A DNA stretch of 64,000 nt from Chimonanthus salicifolius. Lineage: Eukaryota; Streptophyta; Magnoliopsida; Laurales; Calycanthaceae. Positions 34,696 to 46,247 of the stretch are shown in pieces; position 1 is the first letter of the stretch, and every line of letters starts with the position of its first letter. The notes below the pieces were generated by a model that was not told where the DNA came from, did no database searches, and saw only the letters and a program-made list of their open reading frames with translations. Made by a program: the position numbers and the translations under genes. The stretch spans positions 11,532,302 to 11,596,301 of the forward strand of contig CM023539.1 of assembly GCA_013350335.1 (NCBI GenBank), in the 5' to 3' direction.

Positions 34696-36257
34696 ATGAA
34701 TGGTCCTCTTCCACTGCAAGAAAGCTTTAACAATAACATGGCCATTCGGCAGTATTGCCCGGCGCGTCTAGAAGAAGAGGAGCAGCAAGAATTCTGGGAG
34801 GACTCGTTGAACAGCACTGGAATGTGGTCACCATGGGATTCTTGTAGCTCTCCTTGCTTAGGGGCCTCAGAACAAGACGAATTCGTCGACAGCTTCATCA
34901 ACGTTGATTTGTATGGTGAAGATCGAGGTGCATCCACCCAAATCCATCAAACCCCAGATGAGTTCGATGCATTTTTTATGCCGAACTCCACATATGGAGA
35001 GGTATCTATGACTGATGGAGAAGAATTGGAGCTCGGAATCCCAACCGAAGAGTCAGGCATGGTATCAAGAATCATGCCAAGTTTTGAGGGAGGGACACAA
35101 GGAGTGGACCAGGGACTTCACTTGGTGCACTTGTTGTTGGCTTGTGCAGAGGCAGTGGGGTGCCGAGACACCCAACTGGCTGGTTCATTGCTTAACCAAG
35201 TATGCGCCTCGGCAAATACATGGGGTGATTCATTGCAGAGGGTGTCCTTTTGCTTTGCAATGGGATTGAAGTCTAGGCTCTCCCCTTTGCACAATGTGGG
35301 TGCAAATGGGCCACTGCCGACTGTTGGTGTAGATGTACCATCGATCACAAGGGAAGAGAAGATGGAAGGCTTCCACCTCCTCTACCAAACCACTCCCTAT
35401 ATTGCCTTTGGTTTTATGGCTGCAAATGAGGCTATATGTCAAACAGTTCAAGGGAAGGACTTCTTGCACATCATTGATCTAGGGATGAAACATTCCCTTC
35501 AATGGCCTTCTTTGATCAGAACCTTGGCTTCCCGACCCGAGGGCCCACCAAGCTTCGAATTACAGGGATAGGTGTAGGGCCAAATATAGTGGACTTAGAA
35601 TCCAGCATGAAGGTTCTTGCCAATGAGGCTAGCTTACTAGGGATGCATTTAGACTTCAATTTGATATTGGAGCCTCTGACTCCTTCCTCACTAAATGAGG
35701 AGACCCTTAACTTGAGGGAAGGAGAGTTGTTGTTTGTTAATAGCATCATGCATCTACATAAGTATGTAAAGGAGAGTAGGGGTTCTCTTAAGACTATTCT
35801 CCAGGCAATAAGGAAGCTAAACCCAGCACTCCTCACAGTTGTAGAACAAGATGCAAACCACAATGGGCCCTTCTTCCTTGGAAGGTTCCTTGAATCCCTC
35901 CATTATTATTCCGCTATCTTCGATTCCCTTGAAGCTAGTCTTCCAAGGCCTAGCCCTCAAAGGCTGAAAATAGAGAGATCCCATTTTGCAGAGGAAATTT
36001 GCAACATTGTTGCATATGAAGACTCTGATAGAGTCGAAAGGCATGAAAGAGCAGATCAATGGCGAAGGCAGTTGGGTCGAGCGGGGTTTCAATCAGTTGC
36101 TTTGAAGTCGATGAGCCAAGCAAGAATGATGTTGTCTGTGTATGGCTGTGATGGCTATACTCTTGCCAGTGAGAAAGGATGCCTCCTTCTAGGGTGGAAA
36201 GGAAGACCCATAATGTTAGCATCTGCATGGCAAGTTCACCCTGCTGTCTCCAATTGA
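34696..36257 (+). pseudogene. GRAS-family transcriptional regulator, DELLA/RGL1-like, one frameshift
   Basis: An intronless gene of ~521 codons. I chose ATG 34696 (context gaagccATGaa). The N-terminus is acidic (LEEEEQQEFWEDS) with no DELLA or VHYNP motif visible. The GRAS domain starts near residue 140 with leucine-heptad region I (LHLVHLLLACAEAV). Then follow a VHIID-type core (LHIIDLG, ~257), LHR II, a PFYRE-region equivalent (PFFLGRFLESLHYYSAIF), RVER (RVERHERADQWRRQL) and a C-terminal SAW (LASAWQV). The order and length are normal for DELLA-related GRAS proteins, which act in the nucleus as co-regulators of transcription. After 'RPEGPP' (35545-35549) the frame shifts: one base appears missing near 35549. 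The continuation 'KLRITGIG' is in the third frame from 35550, and the old frame stops at 35569. No other disabling change is seen. So this is either a recent null allele, a sequencing or assembly error, or a young pseudogene. Whether an intact product exists is unknown. Confidence 0.9.
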
Positions 36258-37693
36258 AGTATTAGAACATGCTATCACTCTGACAGGGATCCAATTAGAG
36301 ATTGAAATAGTTATAGGACGTAGACCTACCTCAATCGATGAATATGTCAATAAGGGTTGGCTTGTTCAGCTTTGGCAGTAATTTCATTTTTAAGCACCCG
36401 TTTTAGGAACTGAGTTCTTCATTCGCCGAATGTTTGATGTGGCTGCTGCCATCTTCTAATCGGTGAACCAAGCTCTGTTAGGGTAATTATCATTAATATC
36501 AACTGTAGGTCCATATCTTCACATTACATTCATTTTTTTTTTCCCTATTCTTAGAATCTCTCAATATGGCTTATTTCTTTTCGAGTTTTTATACTCTTCT
36601 TGTAATGAGTATCATTTTCTTCTCTGAAGATGCAGAAATTTGGTGGTCTGAATTATGTTCCACAATGCTGAATATGTCTGATGATGTAGCTAAGAGATCC
36701 GAAGAAAGTAACAACTGACAGTGAAACAGAACCAAACAATCTCCTCATTCAATAGATCAGATATTAGTCTGTTGTGAATGAAGTACGCAAAACCACAATC
36801 TAGAAGTAAACTCACCTTCTTCACCATCTAAATTGGATTTTCACATTCAGTTCAAAGATCATTAACATCCATATTGACAGTGTTTGATATTTTCAAAAGA
36901 AATCAAAATAAAATAAATAATTATATATTTTTGAGGGATATCATGTTCCAAATGCGGCTTTTCATTCCTAGTGTCTTGCATTGGAGAGGTATGCACCGTT
37001 GGATAGGGTTTACGACCCTTTGAAGAAGCAACCAAACCCATGAAAGGTTCTTGAGGAGGGACACTAAAGCATAGAGGTTGATATATAGATTACTTTGGAA
37101 AGGTCTGGGACAACCCAATTCGGACCAATATTCTCCTGATTTTGTTTCTGATTTTATGAATTTGAGTGTCTATTTTCAGCATTTTTTTTAACTTGAATAT
37201 TGCAAACCAACATGGACATTGAAAATTAAGATAGGCCTATTTTATCTATCATGCACTAAGACATGCTGAAATTTCATTATAAAAGCAATTAAGCAAATGT
37301 CAAAGTAGCAAGAGAATGTTTGCACTGTCTTAAGGAAGTACTGTAAATGATCATCGACTGAGGAATTTCACTACATTTGTTACTCTCATTTGAGGCACAA
37401 ACGAACAATAAAAAAGTATTAAAATTTTTGATAAATTGTTTGTTTAAACAATGAAATGGATAAGAAGAAAACCCATTTTTTCGACTTTCTGTGAAGTCTA
37501 AGAATTTCTGTAATCATCATAAAATCTAATCCTAAAGATGCAATATCTCATTGTAATTTCATTTGTTCTTTTAGACTCTCAGACCTACAATGGGACAAAA
37601 ATCCTCTCCTTTTATGGTTTACTAAGCTGCCTAGAAATCCTCACATTTGTTGGAACTTAAATTTGAAAAATTAGTATTTCATATGGTATTCCA
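36258..37693 (+). other. GRAS 3' flank and intergenic DNA
   Basis: No conserved ORF. A canonical AATAAA is not evident near the stop codon, so the 3' end of the transcript cannot be placed. Confidence 0.45.
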
Positions 37694-37890
37694 CTTTTTG
37701 TAATATGGGTATCTCCACCCCATACTGGAGGTGAGACTAATCTCACGAGCGTGTGTAAACCTCTCAATCCACACACAGTGGTAAGTCGATGAGGAGTAAC
37801 CTATGGGGAGTAGCTCAGAGGGATTTCAGCGTGAATCGAACTCAAGACCTCTTCATGAGGGGAGCTTATTGACCGTCAGACCGACCCCTC
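37694..37890 (-). mobile_element. tRNA-derived SINE, copy 2 (minus strand)
   Basis: Read on the minus strand it begins GGGGTCGGTCTGACGGTCAA (A-box-like) at 37890, with B box GAGTTCGATTC about 35 bp on. The body is shared with 33004-33207 ('ttagtctcacctccagta'), and a short A-rich tail sits at about 37694. This is the better preserved of the two copies. Confidence 0.8.
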
Positions 37891-38444
37891 TGATCTCCTT
37901 TTCATGATCATGAAAGTGAAATCCTCTAAAATTATAAATGAAAGATCATGGCTCGATAATGGTAATTGAGGATGAGGACAACGAAGCAGCAACTCAAACT
38001 GCGAAGGCATTTTCTGTGTGAGAGCACAAACAAGGTTATGCTGAAGAACGAAAACCACTACTTCTCATGTTCCTCTTGGGAACCCTCACTTTCTTTCACG
38101 GAGGAGGTGATCATTGGAAAACTCTAGTGCTATAGAGGAGGTCACCATTATGAAGGACAAAAGCTAGAGGAAACCATTGGGAAGATGTAAAGGCTAGGAA
38201 ACAGTAATAATCAATGAAGAAAGTGGCAGGGAGAATTGATATAGAAGACGAGGTCCTTAGTGTTGGGTGGAGAATACAGTTTTACAGCACACTTGTTGTA
38301 GGTGATGAAGAGTGACAGGGTCCTGCGAACAGACAGAAATGACAATGGCGTCTGTGAACATATGCTAAGGTTCAGCCCATTGGAAGGATCAATCAGAAGA
38401 TCGATCGACGGTCTGAACAACGCCTGATCGGATTGAAGGAGTAG
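37891..38444 (-). other. Sequence beyond element D LTR, uncharacterised
   Basis: It continues from the minus-strand D LTR across the C insertion. No PBS or gag could be recognised. It may be LTR or internal D sequence too decayed to identify. Confidence 0.35.
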
Positions 38445-38490
38445 TGATCGGAGAGAACATGAGCGATTTGGCAGTGGAAGATATTGAAAG

Positions 38491-38835
38491 TATTAGAAGT
38501 TAATTAATTTGTATTACTTAGGAGGTACCTTGATGTTTTCTAAGTGACTCCTAGAAGTATGTACCTTGGGGAGTGAAAAGTCTCATTGGATGGTGTGCCT
38601 AGGTTAATGAAAGTGTTGCGTAGATAGTTGTAGTGTTGGTTCATTTCTAGAGAAAAGTTATTGAGTTCAGTTAATGGCTAGAAGCCTATACAAAGAGGTG
38701 TTTGCAATCAAATTTTCATTCAGAAATTGCAAAGAAAAATTTACTCCTCGAGTATATCTCTTCTATCTTAGCAATTTACAAGAATTATTCTTCATAGACA
38801 TTGAATTGTGCTCATTACATTCTGCTGCGCCAACA
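38491..38835 (+). repeat. Element C 5' LTR
   Basis: It runs from TATTAGAAG to GCGCCAACA just before the PBS. It contains 'gctagaagcctatacaaagag' near the expected transcription start. The first two bases are TA, not the usual TG, as in the 3' copy. Confidence 0.9.
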
Positions 38836-38873
38836 AATTTGCTATCAGAGTCTTGCACATTTATCTCTATTCC

Positions 38874-39527
38874 ATGGCCAACAATCAAAGTACAAGTACT
38901 TTCAACTATGCACAAAATCTAGTCTCAATCTTTGATGGAGAAAGTTATGATTTTTGGAGCCTACAAATGAAGACTCTTTTCATCTTTGAAGATCTTTGGG
39001 AGCTAGTTGAAGATCGCTATGATGAACCACCGGAATCACCGACGACTAGTTCGACATGGACTCAAGCAAAGCAAAAGGAATACAAGGAAAAAAAAAGGAA
39101 AGATGCTAAGGCATTTCTCATCATCCAACAAGGGGTAAGCAAATCTATTTTTCCAAGAATTTTAACCTCCAAAAAATCAAAAGATGCCTCAGAAATTTTG
39201 AAGAATGAATTTCAAAGTTCAAAGAAAGTCATCTCCATAAAACTCCAAACTTTATAGAGAGAATTTGGCAATTTGCTCATGAAAGAAAGTGAATCAATTC
39301 AAGTCTTTTTCTCAAGAGTTTCTGGCATTATAAATCAAATTAGAAGCTTTAGAGATACTATTGAAGACAAGAAAATTGTTGAAAAAGTTTTGAGAAGCTT
39401 GCCGGTGAAATTTGAACATGTTGTTGTTGCTATCGAAGAATCCAAAGATTTTTCTCAACTATCATTGCATGAACTAATGGGTTCTCTTGAAGCACATGAA
39501 AAGAGAATGAGCAGATTTGCAGAATAA
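38874..39527 (+). pseudogene. Element C gag
   Basis: ATG 38874 opens 'MANNQSTSTFNYAQNLVSIFDGESYDFWSLQMKTLF', the standard copia gag start. The frame continues through 'TIEDKKIVEKVLRSLPVKFEHVV' to 39527 with one TAG at 39255. Two zinc knuckles lie further on in another frame at ~39730-39820 (CKKFDHASENC; CTRYKILNHMEKDC). Each lacks one of its four ligand cysteines. Confidence 0.8.
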
Positions 39528-39803
39528 CCAGTTGAGCAAGCATTTCAATCAAAGATGCAAGTGAAAGGCAGAAAAGATGAAGAGTCCGGAAGAGAAACTC
39601 AAAGTAGGGGCTCATTTTGAGGAAAGAAAAATTTCAGATGTGGAGGAAGCTCCAACCGTGGACGTGGAAGAGGAAATGGTTTTAATAACCAAAGGTATGA
39701 AAGAAATTCTACTCCCAATCTCCAATGGAATGTTTGTAAAAAGTTTGACCATGCAAGTGAGAATTGCAAATTCAAATGCACTAGATACAAGATATTAAAT
39801 CAC

Positions 39804-42800
39804 ATGGAAAAAGATTGTTGGTTTCGACAAAAGAATGAAGCACATTACATAGAGAAAAATGATCCGGACCAACTATTTTATTCTTGTTACAATTCACAAC
39901 AAGAATCTCATGCCATTTGGTACTTGGATAGTGGTTGTAGTAACTATATGACTGGAAATAGAAATTGTTTTGTGAGCTTGGATGAGAAAGTATTTTCTCA
40001 AGTCAAACTTGGAGATGGAAAGTTGCAAAATGTTGAAGGAAAATGAGTAATTTCTGTGAAAACAAAAAAAGGGACAAAATAAACTGATTCATGATGTTCT
40101 TTATGTCCTTGGACTTGCTCAAACTTTTCTAATTGTTGGGCAACTTATTCAAAAGGGATATACAATGAAATTTGATGAAGATGCATGCACAATTTTAAAC
40201 AAAAAATTGACAATTGGTGGCTACAGTGAAAATGTCATCAAACAAAGTCTTTCCTCTAATCATGCCACCAAATGAAAATTGTGCTTTGAAAGTTGATGAT
40301 ATTGATGAAACTGTGCTATGGCACCTAAGGTATGGTCATTTGAATCATAGATCCCTTCAACTTCTCAAAAAGAAAAATATGGTGATTGGCCTTCATTTTC
40401 TTGAAGACAAAAACCAAGTATGTGAAGGGTGTATCTATGGGAAGTTTCATAGACTTCCATTTGCTAAGTCATCATGGAGAGCTAAAAGGCCACTCGAATT
40501 GGTTCATGCTGACATATGTGTACCAACTCGAACATCATCATTCAACAAGAAAAAATATTTTCTCTTATTTGTTGATGACTTTAGTAGAATGATGTGGGTG
40601 TATTTTCTTGAACAAAAGTCAAATGCTTCTCTGTATTTGTGCAATTCAAGGCTTTTATAGAAAAACAAAGTGGCCTTCAACTAAAAGTGTTCAGAACAGA
40701 TCTTGGAGGCGAGTTCACTTCTATAGAATTCCAAAATTTTTGTAAGGAGAATGAAATCAAAAGGGAGTTAACCGTAAGGTATACTCCACAACAAATAGTG
40801 TTGCAGAATGAAAGAATTGAACAATTGTGGAGATGGCAAGAAGCATGCTCAAAGGAAAAGGTCTTCCAAATAACTTTTGGACTGAAGCTGTTAGCACTGC
40901 CATGTACATTCTCAATAGAACTCCAACAAAAGCAGTGTTGCACAAGACTCCATTTGAAGCATGGCACAATCAAAAGCCCGAGGTAAAGTCTCTTACAGTT
41001 TTTGGATGCATTGCATATGGCCATATCCCATCACAACATAGAGAAAAGTTTGATGAAAAAGGAGAAAAGTACATTTTTATTGGATATAGTGCAGAATCCA
41101 AAGGTTACAGGTTGCTCAATCCAAAGACCAATGATTTAGTTATTTCAAGAGATGTGATTTTTTATGAGTTGAGAGCCTGGGACTGGGACAATGGTAATAA
41201 CAATAAAGCACCACAAATTCTTGATGAAGATGTAAGACATGAAGAGTCAAGCACTCCACCATCAAGTCCACAAGGTTCAAGTAGTCGTCCAAACTCTTCA
41301 GAATCAAGTCCACTAAGAAAGGTACGATCACTGCAAGATATTTATGATTCATATGATGTTGCTTTCATTGCATATGAGCCTGAGAAATTTGAAGAGGCTG
41401 CAAAAGATGAAAAATGAATTGGAGCCATGAATGAAGAAATGAATGTCATCATAAAAAAAAACACATGGGATCTTGTCGATCGACCCCATGGGAAAGATGT
41501 TACTGGGCTGAAATGGGTTTTAAAACCAAATTTAATGAAGATGGCTCAATCCAAAAGCACAAAACTTGTTTGGTTGCGAAGGGATATTCTCAAAAACCCG
41601 GAATAAACCACAATGAAACATTTGCTCCAGTTACTAGGATGGAGATAATTTGAGTAATATTAGCCATTGCAGCACAATTGAAGAAGAAAGTTTATCAGCT
41701 GGATGTGAAATCTGCTTTCTTGAATGGAGAGTTCGAAGAAGAGGTTTATGTTGAACAACCTCAAAGGTATGTTTTGAAAGGAAAATAAGACAAAGTCTAT
41801 CGGCTCCGCAAAACATTATATTGGCTAAAACAAGCATCACATGCTTGGAATACCAAGAGTGATCGGTATTTTCAAAAGAATGGTTTTATGAGAAGCCCAA
41901 GTGAGCCATCACTTCATGTCAAAAAAGAAGGTGTTCATGGTTTTCTCATTGTTTGCTTGTATATTGATGATTTGATTTATGCAAGCACAAAATCAAACAT
42001 GGCTGAAGATTTCAAGAAAGCAATGATGAAAGAGTATGAAATGACAGATTTGGGCCTTATGAGATATTTTCTTGGGATACAAATTAAACAATTTCAAGAT
42101 GGTATTTTTCTTTGTCAAGAGAAATATGCAGAAGATTTTTTGAAGAAGTTTTCCATGACTAATTGCAAGCCAGTTGCAACACCGATGGTGGTGAATGAAA
42201 AATTCTCAATGAATGATGGTGCTGAAAAAGTAGATGTTTCACTTTATCGAAGCCTTGTTGGCTCACTTATTTATCTCACAAATATAATGCCTAATATTAT
42301 TCATTCTGTAGGTGTGATTTCCAGATTTATGAATAATCCTAGCAAGCTTCATTATGTAGCAGCAAAAAGAATTCTCAGATACATCAAAGGCACCAAGAAT
42401 TTTGGACTCATGTATGCAAAGGAAGATGATAGCCTAATTGGCTATAGGGACAGTGATTGGGCTAGATCAATTGAGGACAGGAAAAGTACTACTGGGTACC
42501 CTTTCTATCTTGGCACAAAAGTCATTACATGGTTTTCAAAGAAGCAAAACACAGTAACATTGTCATCCGTCGAAGAGAAGTATGTTTCAGCAACAAGTGT
42601 GGCATGTGAAGCAATTTGGCTAAGGAAGATCCTAGTTGATTTACATCAAAAGCAAGAGTCACCGACAACAATATTTAGCGACAACATGTCCGCAATTGCT
42701 ATGATAAAAAATCCAGTTTTCCATAGCAGGTCAAAGCACATCGAACTCACTCATTAAAGAACTTGTTGAAAGCAACATGATTGAGTTCAAATTTTGTATA

Positions 42801-42876
42801 CCCGATGAGCAGGTTGCAGATATCTTCACCAAATTAGTTCCAATAGAAAGTTCAACTACTTTTGGAGTTGCATGAA
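39804..42876 (+). pseudogene. Element C pol
   Basis: Protease active site 'WYLDSGCSNYMTG' (~39920). Integrase zinc region 'LWHLRYGHLNH...CEGC' (40310-40430). Integrase core 'HADICVPTRT' and 'LFVDDFSRMMWVYF', then a frameshift near 40640, with 'FRTDLGGEF' and the C-terminal part to 41417 ('NFWTEAVSTAMYILNRTPTKA'). RT from ~41490; 'YQLDVKSAFLNGEFEEEVYVEQP'; 'CLYIDDLIYAS' (~41955). RNase H to 42757 ('RKSTTGYPFYLGTK', 'IFSDNMSAIAMIKNPVFHSRSKHIE'), finishing in another frame with 'DEQVADIFTK' (~42810). 41888-42757 is a long intact stretch (289 codons). Confidence 0.85.
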
Positions 42877-42896
42877 AATTACAAATTAAGAGGGGG

Positions 42897-43244
42897 TATT
42901 AGAAGTTAATTAATTTGTATTTCTTAGGAGGTACCTAGATGTTTTCTAAGTGACTCCTAAAAGTAAGTACCTTCGGGAGTGAAAAGTCTCATTGGAATTG
43001 TTGGTGTACCTAGGTTAATGAAAGTGTTGCCTAGATAATTGTAGTGTTGGTTCATTTATAGAGAAAAGTTATTGAGTTGAGTTAATGGCTAGAAGCCTAT
43101 ATAAAGAGGTGTTTGTAATCAAGTTTTCATTCAGAAATTACAAAGAAACGTTTACTCCTTCTTGAGCATATCTCTTCTATCTTGTCAATTTACAAGAATT
43201 ATTCTTCATAGAGATTGAATTGTGCTCATTACATTCCGTTGCTC
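42897..43244 (+). repeat. Element C 3' LTR
   Basis: It follows the purine tract directly. The last ~8 bases expected from the 5' copy (GCCAACA) are replaced by flank-like sequence, so the right end is slightly eroded. Confidence 0.85.
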
Positions 43245-43632
43245 TGACTGGAGAGAAAATGAGAGATTTGGCGGTGGAAGATATTGAAAGAAAGAGACCT
43301 AGATGTAGACTTTGGAAATGCACTTGTATTATGCCTCTTGTACCTCTCTTTGTTACAGATTTTATGTACATCATTCGGTGATACACTGTGATACTTATAG
43401 AACAAAATAATGAAAAGAAGGAAGGAAAAGAAGAATTCTTACGGAGAAGAATTCTTAAAGGAATAGACTTCTTAGTCTGGAGGTTTTTCATCGGTGATGA
43501 TCCTTATCTTTTTTAGATGAGGGTCAGTGGTCTCAATCTCTTTTGCTGGATGACCCTGGTTTTTTTGCTGGAAATCAGGAGTTGTACCGTCACTATCCCC
43601 CCTCAAACTGAGTCGTGGAGGGTGCCAAAGGC

Positions 43633-43966
43633 CTAGTTTGGTACATTACAAGTGATGGTACTGGCGTGGAAGAGCCTTGGTAACATGTCAGTGACTTGAT
43701 GAGAAAATGGCACAAACTTTGTGACAAGAGAACCAAGAGTCACCTTTTCCCGAACAAGGTAATAATCAATTTCAATATACTTATTGCGTGCATGAAAGAC
43801 ATGATTAATAGTGAGGTGTAATGCCGAAATATTATCAGAGTGAAGAATCGGAGGAGATGAGATATGGAGACCGAGATCACGAAGATGATAAATGAGCCAT
43901 GTGAGTTCAGCAGTGGTAGAGGCAAGATCTCGATATTCTACTTCTGTACTAGATCAGGGCACAATA
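43633..43966 (-). pseudogene. Element D RNase H, C-terminal half
   Basis: The minus-strand translation 'SSTEVEYRDLASTTAELTWLIYHLRDLGLH...ILHSDNISALHLTINHVFHARNKYIEIDYYLVREKV' is the conserved copia RNase H end, terminating at TAG (43635-43633). The frame is open throughout. Confidence 0.85.
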
Positions 43967-45052
43967 TGATGTAGCACAGAGTTTACTGACCTGACTTAAT
44001 GTCGAAAACTCGGCCCAACTATTTTGGTTTTAGTTATTATATTTTTTATATTCATTTTTATTTAATTCTCTATTTTTTAGGTTACGGTTTTCTTTTATTT
44101 TTGGTATAAATACACCATTGTACATGTATTGAGGGAGTGATTGATAGTGGATATTTGATTTTGGGTTTTACCATGTTTATCTCATTCTTCTCTCTTCTCG
44201 TGGATTCAAGACTCGACCCACAGATGGCGATCCACTGGTGTTTTTCTTTCTCCTTGGGCTTTGCTTCAACAGCGTCTGAAGGCATCCCAGAAGTTTCTCT
44301 TGACCTAATAAAGAAGGTCGAAGTTTCCTAACCAGCCAAAAGAGGTGTCACTGCTCTATTGGAGTGCCCAATAGTCATGCCCTTTTGTAGCCTTGTTTGT
44401 GCCTCCACCTTCTTCACCTTTCCTCCACCGTTCCATCCTCTCATCTTGCTGCCCATCTCTCTAAACCCACCATAAAGTCCATTCCCTTACTTCCATAACC
44501 AGCAGGCCTCTTTCCTGCAGGTCTGTCGTCCACAGCAGATCTGTCTGTCGGTCGTTTCTGCAACTCCAACTCCTGTTTTCGCCAGTAGCCTCAACTTTTG
44601 TATGTTGTCTAGATCTCTGCCTCCTTCTACACCCCAGACGCCCAGTTCTAATCAACACTTTGCAAGATCCCAGACTGCCATTCATCCAACCCCTCCATCG
44701 TCACTCAGCCGTGCACCTCCACCCAGATTCAACCCAACAACCCAATCATTGTCCCTTCACCCCTACAGTCCATCCAAATCTGCAACTCCTTTTATTTTGA
44801 CCATTCATCCTTTCTTTTACTTTTTATTTATTTAATTATTTGTTTCATTAACATTAAACCCACCTTTCACCCCCCCCCCCCATTGGCCGTACATGCTTTC
44901 CCATCTTTTAATTCTTATTTTGTTATTTTAATCCCATTTACCACCCATTTACTCCTTTATCTTATTAGGTAATTCTTTCTAATTCCATTATTCCTATACA
45001 ACCCACTTCAAACTCATCATACCCCCATCACCCGATCCTACTCGCTGCATAA
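43967..45052 (+). repeat. Element E 5' LTR
   Basis: 1086 bp. A TATA box 'ggtataaataca' at ~44103 is shared with the other copy. The run of C at about 44870-44880 varies between copies. Confidence 0.88.
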
Positions 45053-45167
45053 ATTGGTATCAAAGCCTTGATTAATCCCGCATTCCCGAATGGAGGTTTG
45101 CCTTTCTTCATTATGAATGTGTGAGTAGCCTTCATCAAGTGGGTGTTTAAAGCAAAAAAAAAACATT

Positions 45168-46206
45168 ATGGCTTCCTACTATGATGATCCAAGCGAAGAC
45201 GATCAAATTGAAAAAAAAATTTATTTGACATGGGTGTAGTCCCGTAACTCAAGAGTACAACATGGAGGTTGACTTCTCACCCTTCAAAGGTAAACTATAC
45301 AATGAAGACTTCCACGACTAGCTTTCCAAAGTCGAGCATTTATTTGACTACTGGGAAATCGATGAAGCAAATAAAGTGCACTTTGTGACTTATCGATTCC
45401 TAAATGAAGCTTATGTTTGATGGGAGACAATACAAATCAATCGTCGGCAATTGAATAAGCTTCCTTTCTGATCATGGCCACAGTTGAAAAGGTTGCTACG
45501 CGCTCGTTTCCTTTCTACCACTACTGAGCAAAAGTCTAAAGAAAAAAGTGAAGTCTTAGTGTCTGTCGAACACAAGACAGTCCCAGACCTTGCATTGGTC
45601 CCAGACCCAGTACCTGTTCCCCTGAAGACAACATCGGAGTACGTGTCAGTTTCGCGAGAGACACCTTCAGAGTTTGTGCATGTGCCTCTAGAGTCTCCAT
45701 CAGTATGTGTGCCAATCTCCACAACATGCGTGACCATTTCATCGGACCTCATGTGTGCTCCACCGGAATACGTGAGTCCATAGACAATGGCCATGTTGGA
45801 GAACAAGCTAGTTGCATTGACGACACCACAATCGATGCAACCGATGAATGCTGATGCACTGCACATGTCACATGCATCGTAGACGGAAGAGCCCTTCTTC
45901 CTTGTCAACGAGTTGGCGACGGTCGAGCCACCATTGACACTCCAACCGCCACAGGTACTGCAGGCACCATATGTATTACATGTGTCAAAGAAAATGGATT
46001 TCGTCAATGATAATCCTTATGTGCTCTTTTCTGACGTCAAGCCACCATTGCATCGTGTTGTCGTTGTTGTCACTATGGAGCCATGTGTACCAGTTGAAGT
46101 CATGAGCGTCAGGATTCATTATGATTTGCTTACCTATTTGTTTGGCATGTTTGAACCATCAAGGCGCAAGAAATATCTTATCAAGTATCATAGGTTCACA
46201 TATTAG
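45168..46206 (+). pseudogene. Element E gag plus accessory region
   Basis: It starts MASYYDDPSEDDQ (ATG 45168), matching the start of G's gag. A frame change follows, then one frame from 45262 to 46206 ('MEVDFSPFKGKLYNEDFHD', 'LFDYWEIDEANKVHFVTYRFLNEAYV', 'WPQLKRLLRARFL') with stops at 45319 (TAG), 45418 (TGA), 45469 (TGA), 45781 and 45880. The first two replace expected Trp and the third Arg, as in C-to-T decay. Past gag it is Pro/Val-rich ('PDLALVPDPVPVP'), with 'NPYVLFSDVKPP' and 'FEPSRRKKYLIKYHRF' matching G's accessory ORF. Gag and accessory parts share a frame here, so they were probably one protein. No enzyme domain is seen. Confidence 0.7.
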
Positions 46207-46247
46207 ATTCGAACTTGAGGACGAGCTCGTTTTCAAACACGGGAGAC

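Larger units (their letters stand above)
38491..43244 (+). mobile_element. Ty1-copia element C, full length, decayed
   Basis: The 5' LTR is 38491-38835 and the 3' LTR 42897-~43244, both starting TATTAGAAGTTAATT. The PBS-like ATTTGCTATCAGAGTC (38837-38852) and the PPT AATTAAGAGGGGG (42884-42896) lie in the expected places. The interior runs gag, protease, integrase, RT, RNase H. The LTRs differ by roughly two dozen changes over ~350 bp. A 46-bp imperfect direct repeat, not a 5-bp one, flanks the element (38445-38490 and 43245-43290). It lies inside the LTR of the minus-strand copia element D. Confidence 0.88.

Noticed and set aside
35502..36257. Second GRAS ORF as an independent gene starting at ATG 35502
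   Set aside because: Its first 16 residues are off-frame reading of the upstream GRAS domain; true similarity starts at 35550, so it is the rest of one gene.
45411..46007. 198-codon minus-strand ORF rich in Thr/Ser/Gly/Val
   Set aside because: It is the antisense shadow of the E accessory region.
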